A DNA stretch of 64,000 nt from Antarcticimicrobium sp040365005. Its GTDB lineage: Bacteria > Pseudomonadota > Alphaproteobacteria > Rhodobacterales > Rhodobacteraceae. The position numbers and the translations under genes are program-made. The stretch lies in assembly GCF_040365005.1 (NCBI RefSeq), contig NZ_BAABWV010000010.1, positions 62,001 through 126,000 of the forward strand, given 5' to 3'. Below the pieces are notes generated by a model, which was given only the letters and a program-made list of their open reading frames with translations, was not told where the DNA came from and ran no database searches. Numbering within the stretch: the stretch's first letter is position 1; the number at the start of each line of letters is the position of its first letter. This document shows, piece by piece, positions 51,838 to 61,268 of the stretch.

Positions 51838-52709
51838 TGCAACAGAAAACCACCAATCAGAAAGCATGGTTCCTCGTTCTGCCCGTGCTGATCCTCGTGG
51901 CCTTTTCCGCCGTGATCCCGCTCATGACCGTGGTCAACTATTCGGTGCAGGACACCTTCGGCAACAACCAGTTCTTCTGGGCCGGACTTGAATGGTTCGA
52001 GGAAATGCTGAGCGACGAGCGCATGTGGAATGCTCTGCAACGCCAGCTCATGTTCTCCGGCATCATTCTGGTCATTGAAATCCCGCTCGGCATTTTCGTG
52101 GCGCTCAACATGCCGAAATCCGGCCTATGGTCATCCTTCTGCCTTGTCGTCATGTCCTTGCCGCTGCTCATTCCATGGAATGTGGTGGGCACGATCTGGC
52201 AGATTTTCGGCCGCGTGGACATTGGCCTCCTGGGCCATGCGCTTGAGGCCATCGGGATCAACTACAACTACACCCAGAACACGGTGTCCGCATGGATCAC
52301 CATCATCGTCATGGATGTCTGGCACTGGACCTCGCTGGTCGCGCTTCTGGCCTTTGCCGGTCTGAAATCCATCCCCGACGCCTATTACCAGGCGGCACGG
52401 ATTGACCAGGCGAGCCGGTGGAAAGTCTTTCGTTTCATCGAGCTTCCGAAAATGATGGGCGTGTTGATGATCGCGATCCTGCTGCGGTTCATGGACAGTT
52501 TCATGATCTACACCGAGCCCTTTGTCGTGACAGGGGGCGGGCCGGGCAATGCCACGACGCTTCTGTCCATCGACCTTGTGAAAATGGCGCTGGGGCAGTT
52601 TGACCTCGGACCCGCCGCCGCCTTCTCCCTGATGTATTTCCTCGTGATCCTTTTGATCTCATGGGTGTTCTACACCGTGATGGTCAATCTCGACAAAAAG
52701 GACCTCTGA
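51837..52709 (+). CDS. glpP: GlpP, glycerol ABC transporter permease
   Basis: 290 residues from ATG 51837, overlapping the glpT stop (TGATG). A GTG three bases earlier is possible. Six membrane segments of the MalF type (AWFLVLPVLILVAFSAVIPL first). The EAA loop is GLKSIPDAYYQAARIDQASRW (about residues 187-207). The EPFVVTGGGPGNATTLL motif is typical of CUT1 permeases. Works with GlpQ to bring glycerol across the inner membrane. Confidence 0.92.
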   Translation: MQQKTTNQKAWFLVLPVLILVAFSAVIPLMTVVNYSVQDTFGNNQFFWAGLEWFEEMLSDERMWNALQRQLMFSGIILVIEIPLGIFVALNMPKSGLWSSFCLVVMSLPLLIPWNVVGTIWQIFGRVDIGLLGHALEAIGINYNYTQNTVSAWITIIVMDVWHWTSLVALLAFAGLKSIPDAYYQAARIDQASRWKVFRFIELPKMMGVLMIAILLRFMDSFMIYTEPFVVTGGGPGNATTLLSIDLVKMALGQFDLGPAAAFSLMYFLVILLISWVFYTVMVNLDKKDL

Positions 52710-52710
52710 G

Positions 52711-53562
<852 letters not shown>

Positions 53563-53580
53563 TCGAGGGAGGATCAAGCA

Positions 53581-53853
53581 ATGGAATGGATGGCATGGAC
53601 GTGGCCGACCGCTGCATTTTTCGCAACGATTGCGACGCTGTTGGTAATCTTCACCGTGTTGGCGATCAAGTTTCCCGAAACGCCGCGCGTCGGGGTTTTG
53701 CGGATCGAGACCACGAGGGGGGACCGCCTGTTCATCACCCTCCTGGGGTCCGCTTTCATCAATCTTGCGTGGCTGGGCCTTGTCGGCACGGCACAGCCCG
53801 CCGCGCTGATCGTGTGCCTCATCTATGCCGCGGCGGTGTTCCGCTGGGCATGA
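53581..53853 (+). CDS. glpU: GlpU, small membrane protein (DUF2160)
   Basis: 90 residues. Begins MEWMAWTWPTAAFFATIATL and has three hydrophobic segments, with a polar PETPRVGVLRIETTRGDRLF loop after the first. This matches DUF2160 proteins found between the permeases and the binding protein in alphaproteobacterial glycerol operons, named glpU in Rhizobium. Its part in transport is not established. An ancillary membrane subunit is likely. GGAGGA precedes the ATG. Confidence 0.85.
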   Translation: MEWMAWTWPTAAFFATIATLLVIFTVLAIKFPETPRVGVLRIETTRGDRLFITLLGSAFINLAWLGLVGTAQPAALIVCLIYAAAVFRWA

Positions 53854-53926
53854 GGGGCGCCGACCGGTGCGGGGAGCGCCGGTACTTGAGGAGTCGTATG
53901 GATTAGGTTCAATCAGGGAGGAAACC

Positions 53927-55633
53927 ATGAACCCAACGATCAAAACATCAACTGCCATGGCGCTTGCGCTTGGCATCCTGTGCGGCCCGGCCTGGGCCGA
54001 TATGGAGGCGGCGAAAACCTTTCTCGACGCTGAGATCGGCGATATGTCCGCGCTGTCGCGGGCAGATCAAGAGGCCGAGATGCAGTGGTTCATCGACGCC
54101 GCCGAGCCGTTCAAGGGCATGGCAATCAAGGTCGTGTCAGAGACCATCACCACCCATGAATACGAAAGCCAGGTGCTTGCCCCGGCATTCGAGGCCATCA
54201 CCGGCATCAAGGTCACCCATGACCTGATCGGCGAAGGCGATGTGGTCGAGAAACTTCAGACCCAGATGCAGTCGGGCGAGAATATCTATGACGCCTATGT
54301 AAACGACAGCGACCTGATCGGCACCCATTGGCGCTATCAGCAGGTGCGCAATCTCACCGACTTCATGGCGAATGAAGGCGCGGATGTGACCAACCCCGGT
54401 CTTGATCTCGGCGATTTCATCGGCACGCAGTTTACCACCGCACCCGACGGGAAACTCTACCAGCTTCCCGATCAGCAATTCGCGAACCTCTACTGGTTCC
54501 GCAATGACTGGTTCAGCGATCCGGCCATCATGGCCGAGTTCAAGGAAAAATACGGCTACGATCTGGGCGTTCCGGTCAACTGGTCGGCCTATGAGGACAT
54601 CGCGGAGTTCTTCACCGGCCGCGAAATTGACGGGGTCGAGGTCTTTGGCTCGATGGACTACGGCAAGAAAGATCCCTCGCTTGGCTGGCGCTATACGGAC
54701 GCGTGGATGTCCATGGCCGGCATGGGCGACAAGGGCGAGCCCAACGGCCTGCCCGTCGATGAATGGGGCATTCGCGTGAATGAAAACTCCCAACCGGTCG
54801 GCGCCTGCATGGCCCGTGGCGGTGCGGCCAACAGCCCGGCGGCAGTCTATGCGGTCGAAAAGGCCATCGACTGGCTCAACAAGTACTCGCCGCCCTCTGC
54901 GATGGGGATGACCTTCTCCGAGGCCGGGCCGGTTCCGGGCCAGGGCAACATCGCGCAGCAGATGTTCATGTACACCACCTTTGTCGCGCCCCTGGTCGAC
55001 AGCCCGGCGGTGATGAACGAGGACGGCACGCCGAAATGGCGCCTCGCCCCCTCGCCGCATGGTGTCTATTGGGAAGACGGCATGAAGGTCGGCTATCAGG
55101 ACGTGGGGTCCTGGACGCTGATGAAATCCACGCCGGAAGATCGCGCCAAGGCGGCATGGCTCTATGCGCAGTTCGTGACCTCCAAAACGGTGGATGTGAA
55201 GAAATCGCACGTGGGCCTGACCTTCATCCGCGAAAGCACGATCCAGCATGAAAGCTTCACGGAACGCGCGCCCAAACTCGGCGGGCTGGTCGAATTCTAC
55301 CGGTCCCCGGATCGTGTGCGCTGGTCCCCGACAGGCACCAACGTGCCGGATTATCCGAAACTTGCCCAGCTTTGGTGGCAGAATATCGGTGACGCCATGT
55401 CCGGTGCCAAATCGGCACAAGAGGCACTCGACAGCCTCTGCTCGGACATGGAGCGCGTGATGGAACGTCTCGAACGTGCGGGCATTCAGGGCGACCTTGG
55501 CCCGGTCATGAACGACGAGAAAGACGCAGCGGAGTGGCTCGCCATGGCCGGTGCGCCGAAACCGGCGATCGCGAACGAGCGCGAAGAACCGAAAACCGTT
55601 GCCTATGACGACCTGGTGGCGTCCTGGCAGTAA
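53927..55633 (+). CDS. glpV: GlpV, glycerol ABC transporter binding protein
   Basis: 568 residues from ATG 53927 with AGGGAGGAAACC ahead of it. The longer frame lacks a signal sequence. Signal peptide MNPTIKTSTAMALALGILC with an AWA site. SBP_bac_1-type core: VSETITTHEYESQVLAPAFEA, then QMQSGENIYDAYVNDSDLIG, PVNWSAYEDIAEFF and GYQDVGSWTLMKSTPEDRAKA. Larger than most sugar-binding proteins, as known for this family. Likely binds glycerol (and possibly other polyols) in the periplasm. Confidence 0.9.
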   Translation: MNPTIKTSTAMALALGILCGPAWADMEAAKTFLDAEIGDMSALSRADQEAEMQWFIDAAEPFKGMAIKVVSETITTHEYESQVLAPAFEAITGIKVTHDLIGEGDVVEKLQTQMQSGENIYDAYVNDSDLIGTHWRYQQVRNLTDFMANEGADVTNPGLDLGDFIGTQFTTAPDGKLYQLPDQQFANLYWFRNDWFSDPAIMAEFKEKYGYDLGVPVNWSAYEDIAEFFTGREIDGVEVFGSMDYGKKDPSLGWRYTDAWMSMAGMGDKGEPNGLPVDEWGIRVNENSQPVGACMARGGAANSPAAVYAVEKAIDWLNKYSPPSAMGMTFSEAGPVPGQGNIAQQMFMYTTFVAPLVDSPAVMNEDGTPKWRLAPSPHGVYWEDGMKVGYQDVGSWTLMKSTPEDRAKAAWLYAQFVTSKTVDVKKSHVGLTFIRESTIQHESFTERAPKLGGLVEFYRSPDRVRWSPTGTNVPDYPKLAQLWWQNIGDAMSGAKSAQEALDSLCSDMERVMERLERAGIQGDLGPVMNDEKDAAEWLAMAGAPKPAIANEREEPKTVAYDDLVASWQ

Positions 55634-55642
55634 ACAAACCTT

Positions 55643-55664
55643 GGGTGGAGCTTCGGCTCCGCCC
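55643..55664 (+). promoter_or_regulatory. UUCG-loop hairpin after glpV
   Basis: GGGTGGAGC (55643-55651) and GCTCCGCCC (55656-55664) form a 9-bp stem with one G-T pair around a TTCG tetraloop, 9 nt after the glpV stop. UUCG loops are unusually stable. Suited to protecting the binding-protein mRNA from 3' decay or to partial termination before glpK. Confidence 0.65.
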
Positions 55665-55667
55665 ATG

Positions 55668-55711
55668 TCTCTTTTGCGCCATGGGCCTTCGGGGCCATTG
55701 TCCAAAAGAGA
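55668..55711 (+). promoter_or_regulatory. second, long stem-loop before glpK
   Basis: TCTCTTTTG (55668-55676) pairs with CAAAAGAGA (55703-55711). Inside it ATGG (55681-55684) pairs with CCAT (55695-55698), and CC pairs with GG around a second TTCG loop. It ends 19 nt before the GGGAGG of glpK, so it could limit glpK expression. Confidence 0.55.
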
Positions 55712-55742
55712 TGTACACGGAACGATCCTTGGGAGGATGTGA

Positions 55743-57227
55743 GTGCCCTATATTCTGGCCATTGATCAGGGAACGACCTCGTCGCGGGCGATCCTGTTTG
55801 ACGACAGCCTGTCCGTGGCCGCCACGGCCCAGGTGGAATTTACCCAGCATTTCCCCAAGAGCGGTTGGGTCGAACATGCGGCCTCCGATCTTTGGTCCAC
55901 CACGGCGGCCACCTGCCGTTCGGTGATCGAAAAGGCGGGAATCGAGGCGCGGGATATCGTGGCCTTGGGCATCACCAACCAACGGGAAACCACCCTGGTC
56001 TGGGATCGAAAGACCGGGAAACCCATTCACAACGCCATCGTCTGGCAAGACCGCCGCACCTCGCAAGCCTGCAAGGCGCTCAAGGCGGGCGGGTTAGAAG
56101 AGGTGGTGACGGAAAGAACGGGGCTTTTGCTCGACCCGTATTTTTCCGGCACCAAGCTCGCCTGGATTCTCGACAATGTGGACGGTGCGCGCGCCCGTGC
56201 CAAGGCCGGAGAGCTGGCCTTTGGCACGGTGGACAGCTGGCTGGTGTGGAACCTGACGGGCGGCAAACGCCATGTCACCGATGCCACCAATGCGGCGCGC
56301 ACGATGCTCTATGACATCCGCAAGGGCCGCTGGTCGCAAACCATTTGCGATCACCTGAACATTCCGATGTCCATGCTGCCCGAAGTGCACGATTGCGCCT
56401 CTGACTTCGGAGAAACCCGCGCCGATCTCTTTGGTCGTCCGATCCCGATCCTCGGTATCGCGGGCGATCAACAGGCGGCCACGGTGGGCCAGGCGTGTTT
56501 TCAACCGGGCATGGTCAAATCGACCTATGGCACGGGCTGCTTTGCCCTGCTGAACACCGGAGACACGCCGGTGCGATCACAGAACCGGCTTCTGACCACC
56601 ATCGCCTATCAGTTGGATGGAAAACCGACCTATGCGCTTGAAGGCTCGATTTTCATCGCGGGCGCAGTGGTGCAATGGCTGCGCGACGGGTTGAAGATCA
56701 TCCGCGATGCGAAAGAGACGCAGCCCTTGGCCGAACGCGCCGATCCGACACAAGAGGTTGTCCTGGTCCCCGCCTTCACCGGGTTGGGTGCGCCCTATTG
56801 GAATGCCGAATGCCGTGGCGCCGTGTTCGGGCTGACCCGCAATTCCGGCCCCGAGGAATTTGCCCGCGCCGCGCTAGAAAGCGTGGGGTACCAAACCCGC
56901 GATCTTCTTGAGGCGATGCATGCGGATTGGCAGGGCGCCTCAACCACCGCGCTGCGGGTCGATGGCGGGATGAGTGCCTCGGACTACACGATGCAATTCC
57001 TGTCTGACATCATCGCAGCCCCGGTGGATCGCCCCAAGGTCGTCGAGACCACCGCCATGGGCGCGGCGTGGCTTGCCGGGCACAAGGCGGGGCTTTACCC
57101 GGACCAGGATGAATTTGCCGCGGCATGGGCCTTGGACCACCAGTTCCATCCGCACATGGCGGACGACATGCGCAAGGAAAAATACGACGGCTGGAAACGG
57201 GCCGTCGATGCCACGATGAGGTTCTGA
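55743..57227 (+). CDS. glpK: GlpK, glycerol kinase
   Basis: 494 residues from GTG 55743, with GGGAGG 6 nt upstream. FGGY-kinase features: YILAIDQGTTSSRAILFD, TNQRETTLVWDRKTG, AIVWQDRRTS, YFSGTKLAWILDN, and GIAGDQQAATVGQACF, GMVKSTYGTGCF and DGGMSASDYTMQFLSDI in the C-terminal domain. It phosphorylates incoming glycerol to glycerol-3-P, the GlpD substrate and the GlpR inducer. Two hairpins separate it from glpV. Confidence 0.96.
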   Translation: MPYILAIDQGTTSSRAILFDDSLSVAATAQVEFTQHFPKSGWVEHAASDLWSTTAATCRSVIEKAGIEARDIVALGITNQRETTLVWDRKTGKPIHNAIVWQDRRTSQACKALKAGGLEEVVTERTGLLLDPYFSGTKLAWILDNVDGARARAKAGELAFGTVDSWLVWNLTGGKRHVTDATNAARTMLYDIRKGRWSQTICDHLNIPMSMLPEVHDCASDFGETRADLFGRPIPILGIAGDQQAATVGQACFQPGMVKSTYGTGCFALLNTGDTPVRSQNRLLTTIAYQLDGKPTYALEGSIFIAGAVVQWLRDGLKIIRDAKETQPLAERADPTQEVVLVPAFTGLGAPYWNAECRGAVFGLTRNSGPEEFARAALESVGYQTRDLLEAMHADWQGASTTALRVDGGMSASDYTMQFLSDIIAAPVDRPKVVETTAMGAAWLAGHKAGLYPDQDEFAAAWALDHQFHPHMADDMRKEKYDGWKRAVDATMRF

Positions 57228-57239
57228 AAGGGGCCTGAC

Positions 57240-58433
57240 ATGCAGGGGTTTTCCCTCCTCACGCCCGCGCGCACGCTGTTTGGTCGGGGCACCTTGTCCC
57301 GCGCCGCAGACGAGATCGCCCGCGTGGGTCAGCGCATCCTTTTGGTGCGCAGCGGGTCGGTCGCCTGGGCCGATGTTCTGGCGGCTGATCTGGGCGCGCG
57401 GGACGTGCAGGTCGTGCTCTTGCAAAGCGGTGGAGAGCCGGCAATCGACGACGTCCGGCACGGTGTGGCCAAGGCGCGCGAAATCGCTGCCGATTGCATC
57501 GTCTCGGTGGGCGGCGGCGCGACGATTGACCTGGGCAAGGCCATTTCCGGTCTCTGTATGTCAGGGGGCGACCCGACAGACTATCTCGGGGTCGGCAAAT
57601 CCCCTCCGCCTCGCCTGCAGGATCCCGTGGCATTCGTCGCCATTCCATCCACGTCCGGAACGGGGGCAGAGGCGACACGCAACGCGGTGATCACCCTGCC
57701 GGAGCGACAGCTCAAAATCAGCCTGCGCGACCCGCGTCTGGTCCCTGATCTGGCGCTGATCGACCCCGCCCTGACCGATGATCTGCCCAAAGGCCTGACG
57801 CTGAGCACGGGGCTGGATGCCCTGACTCAGTTGATCGAGAGCTATCTGTGCAACCGATCGAACCTGCTCACCGATGCCCTCTGCCGTGACACGATCCCCA
57901 TGGCAATCACCGCCCTGCGACGCCTGATGGACGATCCAGACAGCGCGGCACGGGACGTCATGGCACAGGCCAGCTATATCAGCGGCATCGCGCTTGCCAA
58001 TTCCGGCCTCGGGATCGTCCACGGACTGGCCGCCGTGATCGGCAGCCGCGGCGGGGCCCATGGCGCGATCTGCGGGCGGCTTTTGCCCGCAGCCCTGATC
58101 GTCAACCGAGAGGCGATGATAGAACGCGGCCACGCCACGGGCCGGATCGACCAAGTCGATGCATGGCTCAGTGCGGCTCTTGGCACCGGTCCCGGTGACC
58201 AGCAGGCCGGACACGGCGCGCGGTCCCTGCGTGACTTCATGGATCGCCATTCTCTGGCTTCTCTCGGCCATCTGCACTGTGGGCCGGAGGTTTGGACCGA
58301 TGTCGCGCAAAATGCCCGAACCGCCTCTTCGACCAAGGCCAATCCGGTTGACCTGAGCGAGAGAGAGATCGCAAGAATTCTGGAGCTTTCTGAGTTACTC
58401 CCCGATCGTTGGACAAGGTCTGGCGTAATTTAA
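57240..58433 (+). CDS. iron-type (group III) alcohol dehydrogenase with D-Q-H-H metal site
   Basis: 397 residues. VSVGGGATIDLGKAISGL (about 89-106) binds the NAD(P) phosphates and AIPSTSGTGAEATRNAVI is the second family signature. Metal ligands align as D193, Q197, H261 and H274, compared with D-H-H-H in FucO (Gln in GLDALTQLIESY instead of His). Gln here occurs in some subgroups of the family, so it need not inactivate the enzyme. It follows glpK by 12 nt and appears co-transcribed. Function may be oxidation of glycerol or a related diol, or an unrelated alcohol. Not assignable. Confidence 0.83.
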   Translation: MQGFSLLTPARTLFGRGTLSRAADEIARVGQRILLVRSGSVAWADVLAADLGARDVQVVLLQSGGEPAIDDVRHGVAKAREIAADCIVSVGGGATIDLGKAISGLCMSGGDPTDYLGVGKSPPPRLQDPVAFVAIPSTSGTGAEATRNAVITLPERQLKISLRDPRLVPDLALIDPALTDDLPKGLTLSTGLDALTQLIESYLCNRSNLLTDALCRDTIPMAITALRRLMDDPDSAARDVMAQASYISGIALANSGLGIVHGLAAVIGSRGGAHGAICGRLLPAALIVNREAMIERGHATGRIDQVDAWLSAALGTGPGDQQAGHGARSLRDFMDRHSLASLGHLHCGPEVWTDVAQNARTASSTKANPVDLSEREIARILELSELLPDRWTRSGVI

Positions 58434-58503
58434 GCTACTCGTTGCACCTGCTGATCGGGTTGGTTGTGACCTAATGGGATGAACTACCCTCCCACCTTGC
58501 ATC

Positions 58504-58818
58504 GTGGCGATGGAGGCGTGCGGAGGGGCCCAGGTAAACGAACGCGTTGCCGGTCTCGATACCGAGATCCGCACCAACGCGCGCCATGACGCGGACATGC
58601 GGCGGTTGATGGAGATCCCCGGCGTTGGCCCCACCATCGCCACCGCACTCGTCGCCGCGATCGGCGACGGGAGCAGTTTTCACCGGGCGCGGACCGTCCT
58701 GCATCTTGTCCGTGACAGGTCGACGCCGTTGGCACGGTGGGTCGATGCACTGAAGGCAAGAGCACACGCCAACGTTGCTGGCGTTGCTATGGCGAACAAA
58801 CTGGCGCGCAAGCTCTAA
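58504..58818 (+). pseudogene. remnant of IS110-type transposase
   Basis: A 104-codon frame fuses three separated pieces of an IS110/IS1111-family transposase. VAMEACGGAQ is the DEDD N-terminal block. DADMRRLMEIPGVGPTIATALVAAIGDGSSFHRAR is the helix-hairpin-helix block. DRSTPLARWVDALKARAHANVAGVAMANKLARKL is the C-terminal block. A normal enzyme is about 340 residues, so large internal stretches are missing. No element ends were recognised. It marks an old insertion at the border of the glp operon and the pca genes. Confidence 0.75.
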
Positions 58819-58873
58819 CGACGACCGAAGACACGTCGGGTCGCACATCAGTCACAGATATAGACGTCTTGCA

Positions 58874-59560
58874 TCACAGGTCCTCCGGAACAATCAACTC
58901 GGCGACCGGGCCGCCGGTGTGCAGGGTCGCGCCCGTCACCGCCTGCAGGTCCGCCATGGAAACCGCGGGCAGTTTTTCGCGCAGCACGAAATGCGCGTCC
59001 TCGACATCAATCACCGCCAACGAGGTGTAGACGCGGGTCACGCACCCCTTGCCGGTCAGTGGAAAGCTGCATTGCTCGACCAGCTTGGGCTTGCCGTCCT
59101 TGGTCACGTGATCAGTGACCACCGCCACCCGTTTGGCCCCATGTACCAGGTCCATCGCGCCGCCCACCGCCGGCACACCGCCGCGCCCGGTGGACCAGTT
59201 CGCCAGATCGCCGTTCTGCGCCACCTGGAACGCGCCAAGGATCGCCACGTCCAGATGGCCGCCACGCACCATGGCGAAACTGTCGGCATGGTGAAAGAAC
59301 GCCGTGCCAGGGCGCACCGTGATCGCCTTCTTGCCGGCATTGATACAGTCCCAATCCTCCTGCCCCGGCTCGGGGGCGGGACCGAAATCCAGAACGCCGT
59401 TCTCGGTGTGAAAGATCGCCTGCCGGCCTTCGGGCTGGAACTTGGCCACCATCTCGGGAAACCCGATGCCGAGGTTGACATAGGCGCCGTCGCCAATGTC
59501 CTGCGCCGCGCGCCATGCGATCTGCGCGTTGGTCAGTTTGATCTCGCTGATATCGGTCAT
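58874..59560 (-). CDS. pcaJ: 3-oxoacid CoA-transferase subunit B, PcaJ-like
   Basis: 228 residues from ATG 59560, overlapping the subunit A stop (ATGA). The frame continues upstream to 59788 but only inside subunit A. IFHTENGVLDFGPAPEPGQE contains the catalytic Glu (ENG) that forms the glutamyl-CoA thioester. RGGHLDVAILGAFQVAQNGDLANW and GGAMDLVHGAK are typical of subunit B. With PcaI it converts 3-oxoadipate to its CoA ester in the protocatechuate pathway, or acts on acetoacetate (ScoAB). The adjacent pcaR remnant favours the former. Confidence 0.9.
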   Translation of the reverse strand: MTDISEIKLTNAQIAWRAAQDIGDGAYVNLGIGFPEMVAKFQPEGRQAIFHTENGVLDFGPAPEPGQEDWDCINAGKKAITVRPGTAFFHHADSFAMVRGGHLDVAILGAFQVAQNGDLANWSTGRGGVPAVGGAMDLVHGAKRVAVVTDHVTKDGKPKLVEQCSFPLTGKGCVTRVYTSLAVIDVEDAHFVLREKLPAVSMADLQAVTGATLHTGGPVAELIVPEDL

Positions 59561-60264
59561 GGGTATACCGCCCCCTCGCGGTTGAGCACCTCTTCCTGCG
59601 CCGGATCCGTCACCTCGACGACGGCATCGACGAAGATTCCCGGTGTCACCACATGTTCCGGGTCGATCCCGCCAAGCGGAACAATGCGACGCGCCTGCAC
59701 GATGCTGCGCCTCGCCGCCATCGCCATGACCGGGTTGAAGTTCCGCGCTGCCATCCGATAAGTCAGATTGCCATGCGGGTCGGCGCACTCCGCCTTGACC
59801 AGCGCGTAATCGGCCTTCAGCCAGCGTTCCCGCACGTAGTGCCGGCCTTCGAACTCCTCGACCGGCTTACCCTCGGCCAGATCGGTGCCATAGCTGGTGG
59901 GCGTGTAGAACGCCGGGATGCCGGCGCCGCCGGCACGAATGCGTTCGGCCAGCGTTCCCTGCGGCACGATCTCCAGCTCGATCTTTCCCGCCTTGTAGAA
60001 ATCGTTGAAAACCGTGGGATCGGCGGAACGCGGAAAGGAACAGATCAGCCGGCGCACCCGACCCTGTTCGATCAGCGCGGCCAGTCCGACATGCCCATTG
60101 CCCGCGTTGTTGTTGATGACCGTCAGATCCCGGGCACCCTGGTCGATGAGGGCGTGAATCAGTTCGATCGGCGCGCCCGATCCGCCAAAGCCGCCGATCA
60201 TGACGGACGCGCCATCGGGAATATCGGCAACCGCCCCGGCCAGAGATGAGATTGTTTTGTCCAT
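59557..60264 (-). CDS. pcaI: 3-oxoacid CoA-transferase subunit A, PcaI-like
   Basis: 235 residues with GGCAGGAGG before the ATG. IPDGASVMIGGFGGSGAPIELI is the Gly-rich CoA-site loop, then LTVINNNAGNGHVGLAALIEQG, ICSFPRS and FYTPTSYGTDLAEGK. These are PcaI/ScoA subunit A hallmarks. Forms a heterotetramer with subunit B. No thiolase (pcaF) or ring-cleavage genes are in the window, so the pathway is incomplete here. Confidence 0.9.
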   Translation of the reverse strand: MDKTISSLAGAVADIPDGASVMIGGFGGSGAPIELIHALIDQGARDLTVINNNAGNGHVGLAALIEQGRVRRLICSFPRSADPTVFNDFYKAGKIELEIVPQGTLAERIRAGGAGIPAFYTPTSYGTDLAEGKPVEEFEGRHYVRERWLKADYALVKAECADPHGNLTYRMAARNFNPVMAMAARRSIVQARRIVPLGGIDPEHVVTPGIFVDAVVEVTDPAQEEVLNREGAVYP

Positions 60265-60366
60265 GCGGAATCCTCCTGCCCGGCAGTGCTAGGAACAATT
60301 TCGGATCGTTTCCAGACATCTCGTTCACATAATTCATTTGTTCAAAATGCTTATTCTGGTGGTCGC

Positions 60367-60849
60367 ATGGTGAACAGATCCGACTTCATAGGTTCCCTGG
60401 CCAAGGGATTGAGCGTGCTGGAGGTGTTTGGCGGCGAGACCCCGCACCTGTCGATCGCAGAGGTGGCCGAGGCGACCGGGCTGATGCCGGGATCGCGCCT
60501 GCCGGCGCATTGCCCCTCGATGGGGCGCAGGTTGTTCGCGGCGTTGCCGCCGCCGCAGGCCCGCGCGTTGATCGACAGGTTTGACCTGACACCGCACACG
60601 GTCAACTGCGTCACCGACCCCGGCGAGATCATGGACCGGATTGCCCAGGTGCGGACTGACGGCTTTGCCATCATCGAACAGCAGGGCGAGATCGGTCTGC
60701 GCTCACTCGCGGTGCCGGTGCTGAACGCCCGCGGCTTCGTCATCGCTGCGCTCAACACCGGCCTTGCCGTCTCCGAAGCGGATCTTGTCCGCGACCACCT
60801 GCCCAAATTGCTTCGGGTACAAGCCGGGTTGCGCAAGATCCTGACCTGA
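60367..60849 (+). pseudogene. pcaR: PcaR-type IclR regulator with internal deletion
   Basis: 160 residues where the family has about 250-260. The N-terminus is a normal start (FIGSLAKGLSVLEVFGGETP, LSIAEVAEATGL). It then jumps at about 60478-60483 straight to GLMPGSRLPAHCPSMGRRLF, which belongs to the effector domain, and runs to a normal end (IGLRSLAVPVLNARGFVIAA). The second half of the HTH, including the recognition helix, and the dimer linker are gone. The reading frame is kept. The protein is unlikely to bind DNA. Divergent from pcaI-pcaJ, its expected target. Confidence 0.78.
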
Positions 60850-60975
60850 TGCCTGACGTGGTGCCCGGGCGAAGATCTGGCCTGCCCAATCCCCGAACAG
60901 GTTCGGCAGGATCTCGAGGTGATAGAACCGGGCGATGTTGTCGGCCGGCACGCGGCGTTCGAAATGGCCCTGCAT
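60850..60975 (-). pseudogene. WGR-domain protein fragment
   Basis: On the minus strand from ATG 60975, MQGHFERRVPADNIARFYHL continues EILPNLFGDWAGQIF. This is the first half of a WGR domain as in short stand-alone WGR proteins (ER-x5-N-x2-RFY, then LFG-x-W). After the LFGDW block the sequence no longer resembles the domain and runs antisense into the pcaR 3' end. It is probably a truncated leftover next to the recombinase. A further 293 bases to the recombinase start show an A+T-rich patch and no gene. Confidence 0.5.
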
Positions 60976-61268
60976 GGGGACCTCCGGTGTCTCGGAATGC
61001 TCCATACATGATGGCACGAATTCGACATGATGCGCAAAATAAAACAGGTTTGCACAGCACCGATGCGAGTTGTGGATACAGATAATTATACCCGATAAGT
61101 ACCGTTATCACGCCTGTTGCGAAAGCGCCGGAAAAGCCGCAATATCCCCGCCATGTCACACCTTGATCCCCCTCGCCTGCCTTGCCACTCAAGCCGAGAC
61201 GCCGCCCTTCGGCGCCCGCCACGGGACATGCCGCTTCAGTCGCAGCCCCATGCCTGGGGAGGGAACAC

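Noticed and set aside
61071..61079. DnaA-box-like TGTGGATAC next to an A+T-rich patch
   Set aside because: Only one box (8 of 9 bases) was seen and no initiator gene is adjacent, so an origin is not supported.
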